NCBI GenBank assembly: GCA_045649455.1
Contig: JAZRPV010000045.1
Span: 1 to 63,134, forward strand
Direction of reading: 5' to 3'
Source of the DNA: JAEDES01 sp045649455
Lineage (GTDB): Bacteria > Bacillota_I > Bacilli_A > RF39 > UBA660
Length of the DNA stretch: 63,134 nucleotides
The notes beneath the pieces are model-generated. The model was not told the origin of the DNA. It did not search any database and saw nothing but the letters and a program-made list of their open reading frames with translations. Every line of letters starts with the position of its first letter. Within the stretch, counting starts at the first letter, position 1. Made by a program: the position numbers and the translations under genes. Shown here piece after piece: positions 31,692-40,329 of the stretch.

Positions 31692-31738
31692 GAAACTAAC
31701 CTCCCTTTATTTTGTTCCACTAAATTATCCTTTTTAAA

Positions 31739-32122
31739 CTATCCACGTGGACGTTTTGGTGGACGGCATCCATTATGTGGAATTGGTGTAACGTCTGCGA
31801 TAGCAGTTACTTCTAATCCAGCTGTTTGTAATGAACGAATAGCTGTTTCACGTCCTGGTCCTAAACCTTTAACGCGAACTTCAACTTTACGCATTCCCAT
31901 ATCAAATGCAACTTTTCCTGCAGCTTCTGCAGCCATTCCAGCAGCGAATGGAGTTGATTTTTTACTTCCTTTAAAACCGATAGCACCAGATGATGCCCAG
32001 CTTATTACATTACCGTCTTTATCAGTAATTGTTGTAATTGTATTATTGAATGTTGAATGAACATGTGCAATACCTTCAGGAACATTCTTTTTAACTTTTT
32101 TCTTTCTAGTCTTATAAGCCAT
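31739..32122 (-). CDS. rpsK: Small ribosomal subunit protein uS11
   Basis: A 127-residue 30S platform protein of usual length. GIAHVHSTFNNTIITITD-like text near residue 17 and the conserved end PIPHNGCRPPKRPRG are clear. The Asn-Gly pair near the end (HNGCRPPK) is where isoaspartate forms in E. coli S11. It stands between rpsM and rpoA. Confidence 0.97.
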   Translation of the reverse strand: MAYKTRKKKVKKNVPEGIAHVHSTFNNTITTITDKDGNVISWASSGAIGFKGSKKSTPFAAGMAAEAAGKVAFDMGMRKVEVRVKGLGPGRETAIRSLQTAGLEVTAIADVTPIPHNGCRPPKRPRG

Positions 32123-32161
32123 AAGTCTTACCTCCTTTTAATAATTTAAACTAAGTTTTAA

Positions 32162-32530
32162 CTAAACTTTTTTCTTATTTGCTACTACTTTACCTTTACC
32201 CTTACGAGTACGAGCATTACGGTTAGTTCTTTGTCCTCTTACAGGTAATCCTTTTTTATGACGAGTTCCTTCGTATGAATTGATTTCCATTTTTGTTTTG
32301 ATATTCATACTAACTTCACGACGTAAATCTCCTTCAGTTAAATGTTTGTTGATTTCGTCACGAATTAAAACTAAATCATCTTGAGATAAATCTTTAGTTT
32401 TAGTAGTTGGATCAATATTTACATTTTTAAGAATTTGTTTTGCAAGACTTCTTCCAACACCATAAATGTAAGTTAATGAAATACAAATATGTTTGTCATT
32501 TGGAATGTCTACACCTTTAATACGTGCCAT
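32162..32530 (-). CDS. rpsM: Small ribosomal subunit protein uS13
   Basis: A 122-residue 30S head protein. RIKGVDIPNDKHICISLTYI at the start, the helix-hairpin-helix region near 15-60, and the basic tail RGQRTNRNARTRKGKGK that contacts tRNA are all present. It follows rpmJ by 16 bases in the usual infA-rpmJ-rpsM order. Confidence 0.97.
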   Translation of the reverse strand: MARIKGVDIPNDKHICISLTYIYGVGRSLAKQILKNVNIDPTTKTKDLSQDDLVLIRDEINKHLTEGDLRREVSMNIKTKMEINSYEGTRHKKGLPVRGQRTNRNARTRKGKGKVVANKKKV

Positions 32531-32546
32531 TTAAACACACCTCCTA

Positions 32547-32660
32547 TTAACCTTGTACTTGTTTGTGCTTTGGATTTTCACAAATTACTCTTATTTTTCC
32601 TTTGCGTTTTACAATTTTACATTTTTCGCAAATTGGTTTTACTGATGCTTTTACTTTCAT
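32547..32660 (-). CDS. rpmJ: Large ribosomal subunit protein bL36
   Basis: A 37-residue 50S protein, MKVKASVKPICEKCKIVKRK at the start and NPKHKQVQG at the end. The zinc ligands Cys11, Cys14, Cys27 and His32 are all present, so this is the zinc-binding form. AGGAGGG precedes the ATG at 32660. It lies between infA and rpsM as in most Firmicutes. Confidence 0.97.
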   Translation of the reverse strand: MKVKASVKPICEKCKIVKRKGKIRVICENPKHKQVQG

Positions 32661-32674
32661 ATATTTCCCTCCTA

Positions 32675-32890
32675 TTATTTACGATAGGTAATACGCCCAC
32701 GTGTTAAGTCATAAGGCGATAGTTCTATCATTACGGTATCTCCTGCTAAGATTCGAATGTAATTCATTCGTATTTTACCAGAAACGTGAGCTTCCACAAT
32801 GTGTCCATTTTCTAGTTGAACTTTAAATTTTCCTCCCGGAATAATTTCAAGAACTTTACCTTCAATTTCAATTGTATCTTCTTTAGCCAT
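32675..32890 (-). CDS. infA: Translation initiation factor IF-1
   Basis: A 71-residue OB-fold factor that binds the ribosomal A site during initiation. IEIEGKVLEIIPGGKFKVQL near residue 6 and the end SPYDLTRGRITYRK are standard. It starts 4 bases after the stop codon of map and precedes rpmJ, the usual position in Firmicutes. Confidence 0.97.
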   Translation of the reverse strand: MAKEDTIEIEGKVLEIIPGGKFKVQLENGHIVEAHVSGKIRMNYIRILAGDTVMIELSPYDLTRGRITYRK

Positions 32891-32894
32891 CTTT

Positions 32895-33641
32895 TCACTC
32901 TCCTGTCAAGATTTCATATCCATCGGCAGTTACTACTACTGTATGTTCAAAATGAGCTGATGGACGACCGTCTTCGGTATCTATTGTCCAATCATTATCG
33001 TGAATAAATATTCTTGGACTACCGGCTGTTATCATTGGTTCTATAGCTATTACCATTCCTTCTTTAAGTCTTGGACCTGTATTTGGAATTCCAAAGTTTG
33101 GAACTTCAGGATCTTCGTGTACTGATGTACCAACACCATGTCCACAAAGTTCTCTTACAACTCCTAAATTTTTAGACTTAGCATAAGTTTGAATTGCATA
33201 ACCTATATCGCCAACTCTGTTTCCTGGTTTTACTTGCTCTAAACCAATATATAATGATTTTTCTGTGTGTTCTAATAAGAACTTCTTTTCTTCATCAACT
33301 TCACCTACTGTGTAAGTCCAAGCTGAATCTCCATGATATCCTTTATAGCAAGCCCCGATATCAATAGATACTATATCACCATTTTTCAATACATAATCAC
33401 TAGGAAATCCATGAACTACTTCTGAATTAACACTAATGCATAATGTATATGGGAACCCTTCGTATCCCTTAAAAGAAGGTGTAGCATCATTACTTCTAAT
33501 GAAGTCTTCTGCTAACTTGTCTAACTCAATAGTTTTGATACCTTCTTTTACAAATGGTTGTAGATACTTATGTGTTTTGTAGACTATATTACCAGCAACT
33601 TTTAAGAGTTCAATTTCACGCTTACTTTTAATTGTAATCAT
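32895..33641 (-). CDS. map: Methionine aminopeptidase
   Basis: A 248-residue type I enzyme that removes N-terminal Met from new proteins. The five metal ligands are visible: Asp in SIDIGACYKGYHGD (two Asp, near residues 90-103), His in CGHGVGTSVHEDP near 164, Glu in IAIEPM near 198, and Glu in HFEHTVVV near 229. It has no N-terminal zinc-finger extension. It lies between adk and infA. Its TGA stop codon is one of few in the window and shows that TGA is read as stop. Confidence 0.97.
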   Translation of the reverse strand: MITIKSKREIELLKVAGNIVYKTHKYLQPFVKEGIKTIELDKLAEDFIRSNDATPSFKGYEGFPYTLCISVNSEVVHGFPSDYVLKNGDIVSIDIGACYKGYHGDSAWTYTVGEVDEEKKFLLEHTEKSLYIGLEQVKPGNRVGDIGYAIQTYAKSKNLGVVRELCGHGVGTSVHEDPEVPNFGIPNTGPRLKEGMVIAIEPMITAGSPRIFIHDNDWTIDTEDGRPSAHFEHTVVVTADGYEILTGE

Positions 33642-33653
33642 TTAATCATCCCC

Positions 33654-34310
33654 TTAGTTATTACTTATTATTTCATCTACAGCGTTGAATATATTTTCAA
33701 CAGTGTCTTCTCCGTTAATAACGTGTAAGACATTTTGTTTTTTATAATGTTCAATGATTGGTGCAGTCTTTTCTAAATACATTTGATAACGTGTTTGAAA
33801 AGCCTCTAAATTATCATCATTACGTTGATATAATTTTCCACCACATTTATCACATACTGATTCAACTTTTGGTGAACTATTTTCATCATTAATATTATAT
33901 ATTGCATGACAATCTTCACAAAGTCTTCTACCAGTAATTCTTTTTTCTAATGTTTTTTCGCTAATGTCTAGATAAATTACATTACCTATCTCATAGCCTA
34001 AGTTTGCTAGAATTTTGTCATATTCAATTGCTTGATCCAAATTTCTTGGAAATCCATCAATTATATAACCATTCTTGCAATCATCTTTATTTAAACGTTC
34101 CTCAATTAGTTTATAAGTAATTTCATCTTTTACTAATTTACCACTTGCTAACGTTTCATACACATAACTTCCAATTTCACTATCTTCTTTAGATATTTCT
34201 CTTAGAATGTCACCTGTAGAAATATGAGGTATATTGTACTTTTTTGTTACCAATTCGGCTTGTGTACCTTTACCTGCAGCAGGTGGTGCTATAAACATGA
34301 TATTTTTCAT
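33654..34310 (-). CDS. adk: Adenylate kinase, zinc-lid form
   Basis: A 218-residue enzyme that interconverts AMP, ADP and ATP. The P-loop is APPAAGKGTQAE near residue 8, the AMP-binding segment GFPRNLDQA near 84, and the lid carries four Cys (CEDC near 130 and CDKC near 152) that bind zinc as in Gram-positive enzymes. Unusually, the P-loop has Pro-Ala (PPAAGKGT) where GPPGAGKGT is common. It lies between secY and map in the usual order. Confidence 0.96.
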   Translation of the reverse strand: MKNIMFIAPPAAGKGTQAELVTKKYNIPHISTGDILREISKEDSEIGSYVYETLASGKLVKDEITYKLIEERLNKDDCKNGYIIDGFPRNLDQAIEYDKILANLGYEIGNVIYLDISEKTLEKRITGRRLCEDCHAIYNINDENSSPKVESVCDKCGGKLYQRNDDNLEAFQTRYQMYLEKTAPIIEHYKKQNVLHVINGEDTVENIFNAVDEIISNN

Positions 34311-34314
34311 AATA

Positions 34315-35589
34315 TTACCTTCTACTATATCCTCTTTTATAACTTCTTGTTAGAATGCTTCCTTCTAGTTGTTTATAAGTTTCAAGTGCAACTCCAACTA
34401 CGATTAATAATCCAGTACCACCAATAGATACAGATGTTGGTAAGCTTGTTAAACTTGAGAATATTATTGGTAAACCTGCGATAACTACTAAGAATGTTGC
34501 TCCTAAAACAGTTAATCTTGTTAACACTTTAGTAATATATGCTCTTGTATCATCACCAGGTCTTATTCCTGGAATATATCCTCCATTTTCTTGTAAGTTC
34601 TTTGCAAAATCTTCTGGTTTTACTTGAATAAAAGTATAGAAGTAAGCAAAGAAGAAAATGAATATTACATAAATTCCGAACCCTACCGGTGTTGTATATG
34701 TTAAATATTTTTGTACTATCAAAGTAAATGTATCATTTTTTACAACTTGAGCAATAATACCAGGTACTGATAATAAACTTGATGCGAAGATTACTGGTAT
34801 AACTCCTGCTGTATTAATTTTGATAGGCATAAAACTTTGAGCAGCACCTCCATATGCACTTGTTGATTTGTTTGCATATTGAATTGGAATTCTTCTTTCA
34901 GATTCTTGAATAAATACTACTCCAATTACTATTGCGAAATATAATATTACAAATAAGATAAATTCAATAACTCCAAGTGTAATTGCTTGAGCTGTACCAG
35001 TTAATGATACTAATCCACCAAATGCATCAATAAACATTTGTGGAAGAGTAGCAATGATACCTGCCATAATGATTAAACTTAAACCATTACCAATTCCCTT
35101 TTGAGTAATTTGGTCACCTAACCATAGAAGGAATGATGTACCAGCAGTTAAAACTGTCGCTACATACATATATTGAATTGCTGTTGCGTCTTGTCCTAAG
35201 AATGCAAATGCAAATCCATATCCTTCGATAAAGGCGAATGCGATACCTACATATCTTGTAATTTGATTTATCTTTTGTCTACCTGTTGGTCCTTGTTTAC
35301 TTAATTCAGTGAAATAAGGAATGATATCCATTTGTAATAATTGAATAATAATTGATGCTGTAATGTAAGGAGTAACTCCTAATGCGAAGATTGAGAAGTT
35401 TTGTAATGCTCCTCCACCCATTACGTTAATTAATTCTAAAAATCCTAAGTTGCTAGTTAAATCTTGTGTTCCAGGAACTCTAATTGAGATACCTAATATG
35501 AAGATCATCAACGCTCCAAGCGTAAAGTATATTCTATGACGAAGATCCTTATTGTTTGAAGTGAATAATTGCTTCATAGTTTTAAACAT
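34315..35589 (-). CDS. secY: Preprotein translocase channel SecY
   Basis: A 424-residue protein with ten membrane segments that forms the Sec channel. Visible landmarks: LGALMIFILGISIRVPGT near residue 26 (first segment), the plug region after it, and the loop ESERRIPIQYANKS near 229. It is about the family length. It lies between rplO and adk, 1 base from rplO, so SecY is made with ribosomal proteins as in other bacteria. Confidence 0.98.
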   Translation of the reverse strand: MFKTMKQLFTSNNKDLRHRIYFTLGALMIFILGISIRVPGTQDLTSNLGFLELINVMGGGALQNFSIFALGVTPYITASIIIQLLQMDIIPYFTELSKQGPTGRQKINQITRYVGIAFAFIEGYGFAFAFLGQDATAIQYMYVATVLTAGTSFLLWLGDQITQKGIGNGLSLIIMAGIIATLPQMFIDAFGGLVSLTGTAQAITLGVIEFILFVILYFAIVIGVVFIQESERRIPIQYANKSTSAYGGAAQSFMPIKINTAGVIPVIFASSLLSVPGIIAQVVKNDTFTLIVQKYLTYTTPVGFGIYVIFIFFFAYFYTFIQVKPEDFAKNLQENGGYIPGIRPGDDTRAYITKVLTRLTVLGATFLVVIAGLPIIFSSLTSLPTSVSIGGTGLLIVVGVALETYKQLEGSILTRSYKRGYSRR

Positions 35590-35590
35590 A

Positions 35591-36034
35591 CTAGATCACC
35601 TCAGCTTTACTTCCTGACTCTTTAATTTTATCTAAAGCACTAGTTGAGAATTTGTTAGCTTGAATAGTTAATTTCTTTTCTAACTTTCCGTTTCCTAATA
35701 CTTTAACTCCATCTAATTGATTTTTAATAATTCCTGCTTCTTTTAATAATGCAGGTGATACTACTGTTCCATCTTCGAAAGCATTTAATTCTTCTACATT
35801 GATAACAGCATATCTAGTTTTGAACATAGCGTTCTTGAATCCACGTTTTGGAATTCTTCTGTATAATGGTAATTGTCCACCTTCAAATACTGGGTTAACT
35901 CCACCACCACTACGTGCTTTTTGTCCTTTTTGTCCGCGACCACTTGTTTTACCAAGACCACTACCTGATCCACGTCCAACACGTTTTTTAGCTTGAGTAG
36001 CTCCGATATTTCTTTCTAATTCATGTAATTTCAT
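35591..36034 (-). CDS. rplO: Large ribosomal subunit protein uL15
   Basis: A 147-residue 50S protein with the Gly/Arg/Lys-rich start (KRVGRGSGSGLGKTSGRGQK near residue 17) that winds through 23S rRNA. Its start codon overlaps the stop codon of rpsE by one base. In most Firmicutes rpmD (L30) is between these genes; it is absent here. Confidence 0.97.
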   Translation of the reverse strand: MKLHELERNIGATQAKKRVGRGSGSGLGKTSGRGQKGQKARSGGGVNPVFEGGQLPLYRRIPKRGFKNAMFKTRYAVINVEELNAFEDGTVVSPALLKEAGIIKNQLDGVKVLGNGKLEKKLTIQANKFSTSALDKIKESGSKAEVI

Positions 36035-36543
36035 TATCCTAATATCTCCTCTACTGTTTTACCACGAAGTTCTGCAACTTGTTCAGCAGTCTTAATTGAC
36101 TTTAATGCATTAAGTGCAGCTGTAGCCATATTTAATTTTGTTCTTGCTCCTAGTGATTTAGAGACAACATCACGAATTCCTGCTAATTCTAAGATAGCAC
36201 GAACAGATCCACCAGCGATAACTCCAGTACCTGCTGCAGCTGGTTTAATAATAACTCTTGCAGCTCCTGAATGTCCGATTGCTTCATGTGCAACTGTTCT
36301 TCCATCGATTAGAGGTATTGTGATTAATTTTTTATTAGCATCTTGAATTGCTTTTTTAATTGCATCAGGTACTTCATTAGCTTTACCAATACCTAATCCA
36401 ACTTTACCTTTACGGTCACCTACTACAACTATAGCAGAATATCTTCTTTGACGTCCACCTTTGTTAACTTTAACAACGCTTTTTACGTCAATTACTAATT
36501 CTTCTAAAAGTTTTTCTTTAGGTTCTTGAGTCTTTCTTTGCAT
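36034..36543 (-). CDS. rpsE: Small ribosomal subunit protein uS5
   Basis: A 169-residue 30S protein. RYSAIVVVGDRKGKVGLGIG near residue 39 and a later GGSVRAILELAGIRDVVSKS near 120 are conserved. The double-stranded RNA-binding part and the C-terminal domain are complete. It ends by overlapping rplO, leaving no room for rpmD. Confidence 0.97.
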   Translation of the reverse strand: MQRKTQEPKEKLLEELVIDVKSVVKVNKGGRQRRYSAIVVVGDRKGKVGLGIGKANEVPDAIKKAIQDANKKLITIPLIDGRTVAHEAIGHSGAARVIIKPAAAGTGVIAGGSVRAILELAGIRDVVSKSLGARTKLNMATAALNALKSIKTAEQVAELRGKTVEEILG

Positions 36544-36555
36544 AATACCCTCCTA

Positions 36556-36912
36556 TTAGAATTCTAATCCATTTTCACGTGCAGCTTCTGCTAGAGCTTT
36601 TACACGTCCGTGATAAAGGTATCCACCTCTATCAAATACTACTTTTGTAATTTTTGCTTTTGTAGCTTTTTCAGCGATTGATTTACCAACTGCTGCAGCT
36701 GCTTCAACATTACTTCCGTTTTCAAGTTTTAATTCTAATGAGGAAGCAGATACTAGAGTAGTTTTTGTTTCATCATCAATGATTTGTGCATAGATTTCTG
36801 CATTTGAGCGGAATACACAAAGTCTTGGGCATGCGCTTGTTCCCATAATATTTTTACGAATTCTTTCGTGACGTACTAAACGCATACTATTACGTGATTC
36901 TTTTTTTATCAT
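36556..36912 (-). CDS. rplR: Large ribosomal subunit protein uL18
   Basis: A 118-residue 5S rRNA-binding protein of normal length. Landmarks: RHERIRKNIMGT near residue 14, PRLCVFRSNAEIYAQIID near 29, and VVFDRGGYLYHGRVKALAEA near 92. It lies between rplF and rpsE. Confidence 0.97.
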   Translation of the reverse strand: MIKKESRNSMRLVRHERIRKNIMGTSACPRLCVFRSNAEIYAQIIDDETKTTLVSASSLELKLENGSNVEAAAAVGKSIAEKATKAKITKVVFDRGGYLYHGRVKALAEAARENGLEF

Positions 36913-36937
36913 ATTTTTCTTTCTCCCTTCCTATTGA

Positions 36938-37468
36938 TTAAGCAGCTTTCTTTCCTTCTTTACGACGAACATGTTCATCTTTGTAACGAATTCCTTTACC
37001 TTTGTATGGTTCAGGTTGTCTAACTTTTCTAACGTTAGCAGCAAATTCACCAACTAAAGTTTTGTTAATTCCTTTAACTGTGATTTCTGTATTACCATTA
37101 GCTTCAACTGTTAAACCTTCTGGAATTTCCATCTCAACTGGATGTGAATAACCAGCGCTTATAACTAATTTTTTACCTTGAACATTGAAACGGTACCCAA
37201 CACCAAGTATTTCTAAACCTTTTTCATATCCTTTAGTAACACCAATAATCATGTTTTGGATTAAAGCGTTCATTGTTCCATGCATTGCTTTTGCATTTTC
37301 ATTTTTACGTTCTAAAATAATTGTATTTTCTTCTTGTTTCATTGTAATGTCTTTTAACATAACTTGTGATAAAGTTCCTTTTGGTCCTTTAACTGTAACT
37401 ACGTTATCAACATTTTCTACAGTAACACCTTCTGGTACTGTAATTACACGATTTCCTATACGGCTCAT
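36938..37468 (-). CDS. rplF: Large ribosomal subunit protein uL6
   Basis: A 176-residue 50S protein with the usual two repeated domains. The start MSRIGNRVITVPEGVTV and the end QPEPYKGKGIRYKDEHVRRK are typical. It lies between rpsH and rplR. The gap to rpsH (70 bases) is one of the larger in the cluster and holds a small hairpin. Confidence 0.97.
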   Translation of the reverse strand: MSRIGNRVITVPEGVTVENVDNVVTVKGPKGTLSQVMLKDITMKQEENTIILERKNENAKAMHGTMNALIQNMIIGVTKGYEKGLEILGVGYRFNVQGKKLVISAGYSHPVEMEIPEGLTVEANGNTEITVKGINKTLVGEFAANVRKVRQPEPYKGKGIRYKDEHVRRKEGKKAA

Positions 37469-37500
37469 AATGACACCTCCTATATCTCATTTTAAATTTA

Positions 37501-37514
37501 CCATGTTACCATGG
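37501..37514 (-). promoter_or_regulatory. Small GUAA-loop hairpin between rpsH and rplF
   Basis: On the minus strand CCATG and CATGG close a GTAA tetraloop in the 70-base gap ahead of rplF. It could stabilise or mark the mRNA; no function is shown. Confidence 0.35.
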
Positions 37515-37538
37515 GTTTCAAACTATCTTTGTCCTTAA

Positions 37539-37940
37539 TTACCAAATATAAGCTAGAACTTCTCCACCTATATTTTCTTTACGTGCTTGTTTGTCTGTCA
37601 TAATTCCTTTTGATGTAGAAATGATTGCGATTCCTAATCCGTTTAATACTTTTGGAATTTCATCATTCTTAGCATAAACACGAAGACCTGGTTTGGAAAT
37701 TCTTTTTAATCCAGTGATTACTCTTTCTTTTTTGCTTGTATATTTTAAAGTTAAAAGAATTGTTCCTTGAGCATCTTCACTTACGATTTTATAATCTTTA
37801 ATAAATCCTTCTTCTTTAAGAATTCTTGCGATTTCTTTTTTAATATTAGAAGCTGGAACTTGTACTTCTTCATAACGCATTTGGTTAGCATTACGAATAC
37901 GTGTTAACATATCTGCAATTGTATCTGTTACTACTGCCAT
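37539..37940 (-). CDS. rpsH: Small ribosomal subunit protein uS8
   Basis: A 133-residue 30S protein of normal length. DTIADMLTRIRNANQMRYEE near residue 6 and the end STSKGIMTDKQARKENIGGE are standard. It binds 16S rRNA helix 21. It lies between rpsN and rplF. Confidence 0.97.
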   Translation of the reverse strand: MAVVTDTIADMLTRIRNANQMRYEEVQVPASNIKKEIARILKEEGFIKDYKIVSEDAQGTILLTLKYTSKKERVITGLKRISKPGLRVYAKNDEIPKVLNGLGIAIISTSKGIMTDKQARKENIGGEVLAYIW

Positions 37941-37959
37941 TTTATTTCCTCCTTTCCAA

Positions 37960-38145
37960 TTACCAACTTGATTTTTTAATTCCTGGTATTTGTCCTTTAT
38001 AAGCTAATTCACGGAAGCAAATACGGCAGATTCCGAATTTACTCATAACTGCGTGTGGACGACCACATCTAGTACATCTAGTATATTCACGTACTTTGAA
38101 TTTTTGTGGTCTATTAGCTTTTACTATCATACTTTTCTTTGCCAT
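37960..38145 (-). CDS. rpsN: Small ribosomal subunit protein uS14, zinc form
   Basis: A 61-residue 30S protein of the short zinc-binding type. The four ligands are in CTRCGRPHAVMSKFGICRIC (Cys24, Cys27, Cys40, Cys43). Its position between rplE and rpsH is standard in Firmicutes. No zinc-free paralogue is visible in the window. Confidence 0.97.
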   Translation of the reverse strand: MAKKSMIVKANRPQKFKVREYTRCTRCGRPHAVMSKFGICRICFRELAYKGQIPGIKKSSW

Positions 38146-38160
38146 AATTTTCCTCCCATT

Positions 38161-38700
38161 TTACTTTCTAAAAGGAATTCCAAGTCCATTTAATAAGTCG
38201 TAAGCTTCATCATTTGATTTAGCTGTTGTTACGAATACGATGTCCATTCCTCTTACTTTAACAACGTCATCATAATCGATTTCTGAAAAGATTAATTGTT
38301 CTTTAATTCCCATTGTATAATTTCCTCTTCCATCGAAAGCTTTACCGCTAACTCCACGGAAGTCTCTTACACGTGGTAATGAGATAGAAATTAATTTATC
38401 TAAGAAGTTATACATATTATCTCCTCTTAGAGTAACTTTACATCCAATTGCTTGACCTTCTCTAACTTTGAATCCTGCAATTGACTTTTTAGCTCTTGTA
38501 ACTACTGGTTTTTGTCCAGAAATTTTAGCAAGGTCTGCTACAGCTGCATCTATTAATTTAGAGTTTCCTGTTGCATCTCCTACTCCCATATTAATAACAA
38601 TCTTTTCTAATTTTGGAACTTCCATTATTGACTTATAATTATATTTTTCTTTTAAACTTGAAACAACTTCATTTAAGTATTTCTCTTTTAGGCGGTTCAT
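38161..38700 (-). CDS. rplE: Large ribosomal subunit protein uL5
   Basis: A 179-residue 5S rRNA-binding protein. VPKLEKIVINMGVGDATGN near residue 27, AKKSIAGFKVREGQAIGCKV near 75 and the end LLNGLGIPFRK are standard. It lies between rplX and rpsN in the usual order. Confidence 0.97.
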   Translation of the reverse strand: MNRLKEKYLNEVVSSLKEKYNYKSIMEVPKLEKIVINMGVGDATGNSKLIDAAVADLAKISGQKPVVTRAKKSIAGFKVREGQAIGCKVTLRGDNMYNFLDKLISISLPRVRDFRGVSGKAFDGRGNYTMGIKEQLIFSEIDYDDVVKVRGMDIVFVTTAKSNDEAYDLLNGLGIPFRK

Positions 38701-38717
38701 AGTTACCCTCCTTCCAA

Positions 38718-39029
38718 TTAATCAATCTTCTCGTTTGATTTTTTTGCTATTCTTATTTTTTTGTTTGTTTTTGTATCAGTTGTATGTCCAATTCTAGTTC
38801 TTTTTTTAGTTTTAGGATCAAGAATCATAACATTTGAAGCATTGATAGGTGCTTCTACTTCAATAATTCCACCTGTTGCTTGAGCAGTTGCTTTTTGATG
38901 TTTTTTAACAACGTTAACTCCTTCAACGATTACTTTATTTTCAGCTTTTAATGTTTTAATAATTTTTCCTGATTTACCTTTATCAGAACCAGTGATAACT
39001 ACAACTTCATCTCCTATTTTAAAGTTCAT
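38718..39029 (-). CDS. rplX: Large ribosomal subunit protein uL24
   Basis: A 103-residue 50S assembly protein with the KOW motif (GDEVVVITGSDKGKSGKIIK near residue 6) and the later GGIIEVEAPINASNVMILDP segment. It lies between rplN and rplE. Confidence 0.97.
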   Translation of the reverse strand: MNFKIGDEVVVITGSDKGKSGKIIKTLKAENKVIVEGVNVVKKHQKATAQATGGIIEVEAPINASNVMILDPKTKKRTRIGHTTDTKTNKKIRIAKKSNEKID

Positions 39030-39042
39030 ATTTATCCTCCTC

Positions 39043-39411
39043 TTATAGTACTTCTTTTGCTAAAGAAACAATTTTCATGTAATCTTTATCACGAAGTTCT
39101 CTTGCTACTGGTCCAAAAATACGAGTTCCTACTGGACTCTTATCATCTTTGATGATAACACAAGCATTGTCATCGAACTTAATGTAACTTCCATCTTCAC
39201 GACGAACGCCTTGACGACTACGAACGATAACTGCTTTTACAACTTTCCCTTTTTTAAGTGGTGAGTTTGGAATAGCACTTTTAACTGTTCCAACTACTAC
39301 ATCACCAATGTTACCAGTTTTTACTTTACTTCCACCTAAAACACGGATAACTAATAATTCACGTGCTCCAGAGTTGTCAGCAACTTTCATACGGCTTTCT
39401 TGTTGTAACAT
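39043..39411 (-). CDS. rplN: Large ribosomal subunit protein uL14
   Basis: A 122-residue 50S protein, exactly the family length. MLQQESRMKVADNSGARELL at the start and FGPVARELRDKDYMKIVSLA at the end are standard. It lies between rpsQ and rplX. Confidence 0.98.
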   Translation of the reverse strand: MLQQESRMKVADNSGARELLVIRVLGGSKVKTGNIGDVVVGTVKSAIPNSPLKKGKVVKAVIVRSRQGVRREDGSYIKFDDNACVIIKDDKSPVGTRIFGPVARELRDKDYMKIVSLAKEVL

Positions 39412-39439
39412 AGATTATTCCTCCTTTTTCATCTAAGCG

Positions 39440-39700
39440 TTAAATAATAACTGCTTCTTTTACTACTTCTTTTAAGTAGAAATGTTTAGTTTTTGATAAT
39501 GGTCTAGTTTCAACTATACGAACAGTATCTCCAACTTTTGCGATATTTTTTTCATCATGTACACAATATTTTTTAGAGCTTTTAACTCTTTTGTGATATA
39601 ACGGATGGTTTTTATAAGTTTCAACTAAAACACTGATTGTTTTATCATTAGTTGCGTTAACTACTTTACCAACTAATTCTCTATTTAATTTCTTTTCCAC
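39440..39700 (-). CDS. rpsQ: Small ribosomal subunit protein uS17
   Basis: An 86-residue 30S protein with the OB fold: LVGKVVNATNDKTISVLVET near residue 9 and GDTVRIVETRPLSKTKHFYL near 57. It lies between rpmC and rplN. Confidence 0.97.
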   Translation of the reverse strand: MEKKLNRELVGKVVNATNDKTISVLVETYKNHPLYHKRVKSSKKYCVHDEKNIAKVGDTVRIVETRPLSKTKHFYLKEVVKEAVII

Positions 39701-39712
39701 TTTATTACCCTC

Positions 39713-39907
39713 CTACTCGCTTATCTCACGTTCTCTTAGAACTGTTTTTAATCTTGCAACAGTGTGTCTTAAATCTCTAATTCTAGAAGGTTTTTCTAGA
39801 GTTCCAGTTGCTTGTTGGAAACGTAAGTTAAATAATTCTTCTTTAGTTTCAACTAATTTTTTGTTAATTTCTTCTGTTGATAATTCTCTAATTTCTTTAA
39901 CCTTCAT
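39713..39907 (-). CDS. rpmC: Large ribosomal subunit protein uL29
   Basis: A small two-helix 50S protein (64 residues). I take the ATG at 39907, giving the standard start MKVKEIRELS; a start at 39922 would add five residues inside rplP. It overlaps the end of rplP by 11 bases, so translation is probably coupled. NLRFQQATGTLEKPSRIRDL near residue 31 is the conserved region. Confidence 0.93.
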   Translation of the reverse strand: MKVKEIRELSTEEINKKLVETKEELFNLRFQQATGTLEKPSRIRDLRHTVARLKTVLREREISE

Positions 39908-40328
39908 TGATTTCACCACCATTTTCTTTTTTTACAAATCTAGTTGCAATTGGTAGTTTATGAGAAGCTAGTCTTAATGCTTCACGAGCAACTTCTTCAG
40001 TAACTCCAGCGATTTCGAACATAATTTTTCCTTCTTTAACTACTGCAACCCAACCTTCAACATTACCTTTACCTTTACCTTGTCTTGTTCCGATAGGTTT
40101 TTTAGTTAAAGGCATGTGAGGGAAGATGTTTATCCAAACTTTTCCACCACGTTTCATGTAACGAGTCATAGCGATACGAGCAGCTTCGATTTGGTTAGCT
40201 GTAATCCAAGCACCTTCTTTAGCTTGTAATCCGAATTCACCATTTGTTAATTCTCTATTACCACGTGATCTTCCTTCGTAAGGTAATCTATGTACACGAC
40301 GATATTTAGTTCTTGACGGTATTAACAT
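39897..40328 (-). CDS. rplP: Large ribosomal subunit protein uL16
   Basis: A 143-residue 50S protein near the peptidyl transferase centre. The start MLIPSRTKYRRVHR and the loop MPLTKKPIGTRQGKGKGNVE near residue 75 are standard. It lies between rpsC and rpmC, one base from rpsC. Confidence 0.97.
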   Translation of the reverse strand: MLIPSRTKYRRVHRLPYEGRSRGNRELTNGEFGLQAKEGAWITANQIEAARIAMTRYMKRGGKVWINIFPHMPLTKKPIGTRQGKGKGNVEGWVAVVKEGKIMFEIAGVTEEVAREALRLASHKLPIATRFVKKENGGEINEG

Positions 40329-40329
40329 A

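Noticed and set aside
32895..32897. Possible TGA reassignment or complete absence of TGA stops, since most genes end in TAA or TAG.
   Set aside because: map ends in TGA after a complete protein, and no gene needs TGA read as Trp; Trp is TGG throughout. TGA is rare but is a stop.
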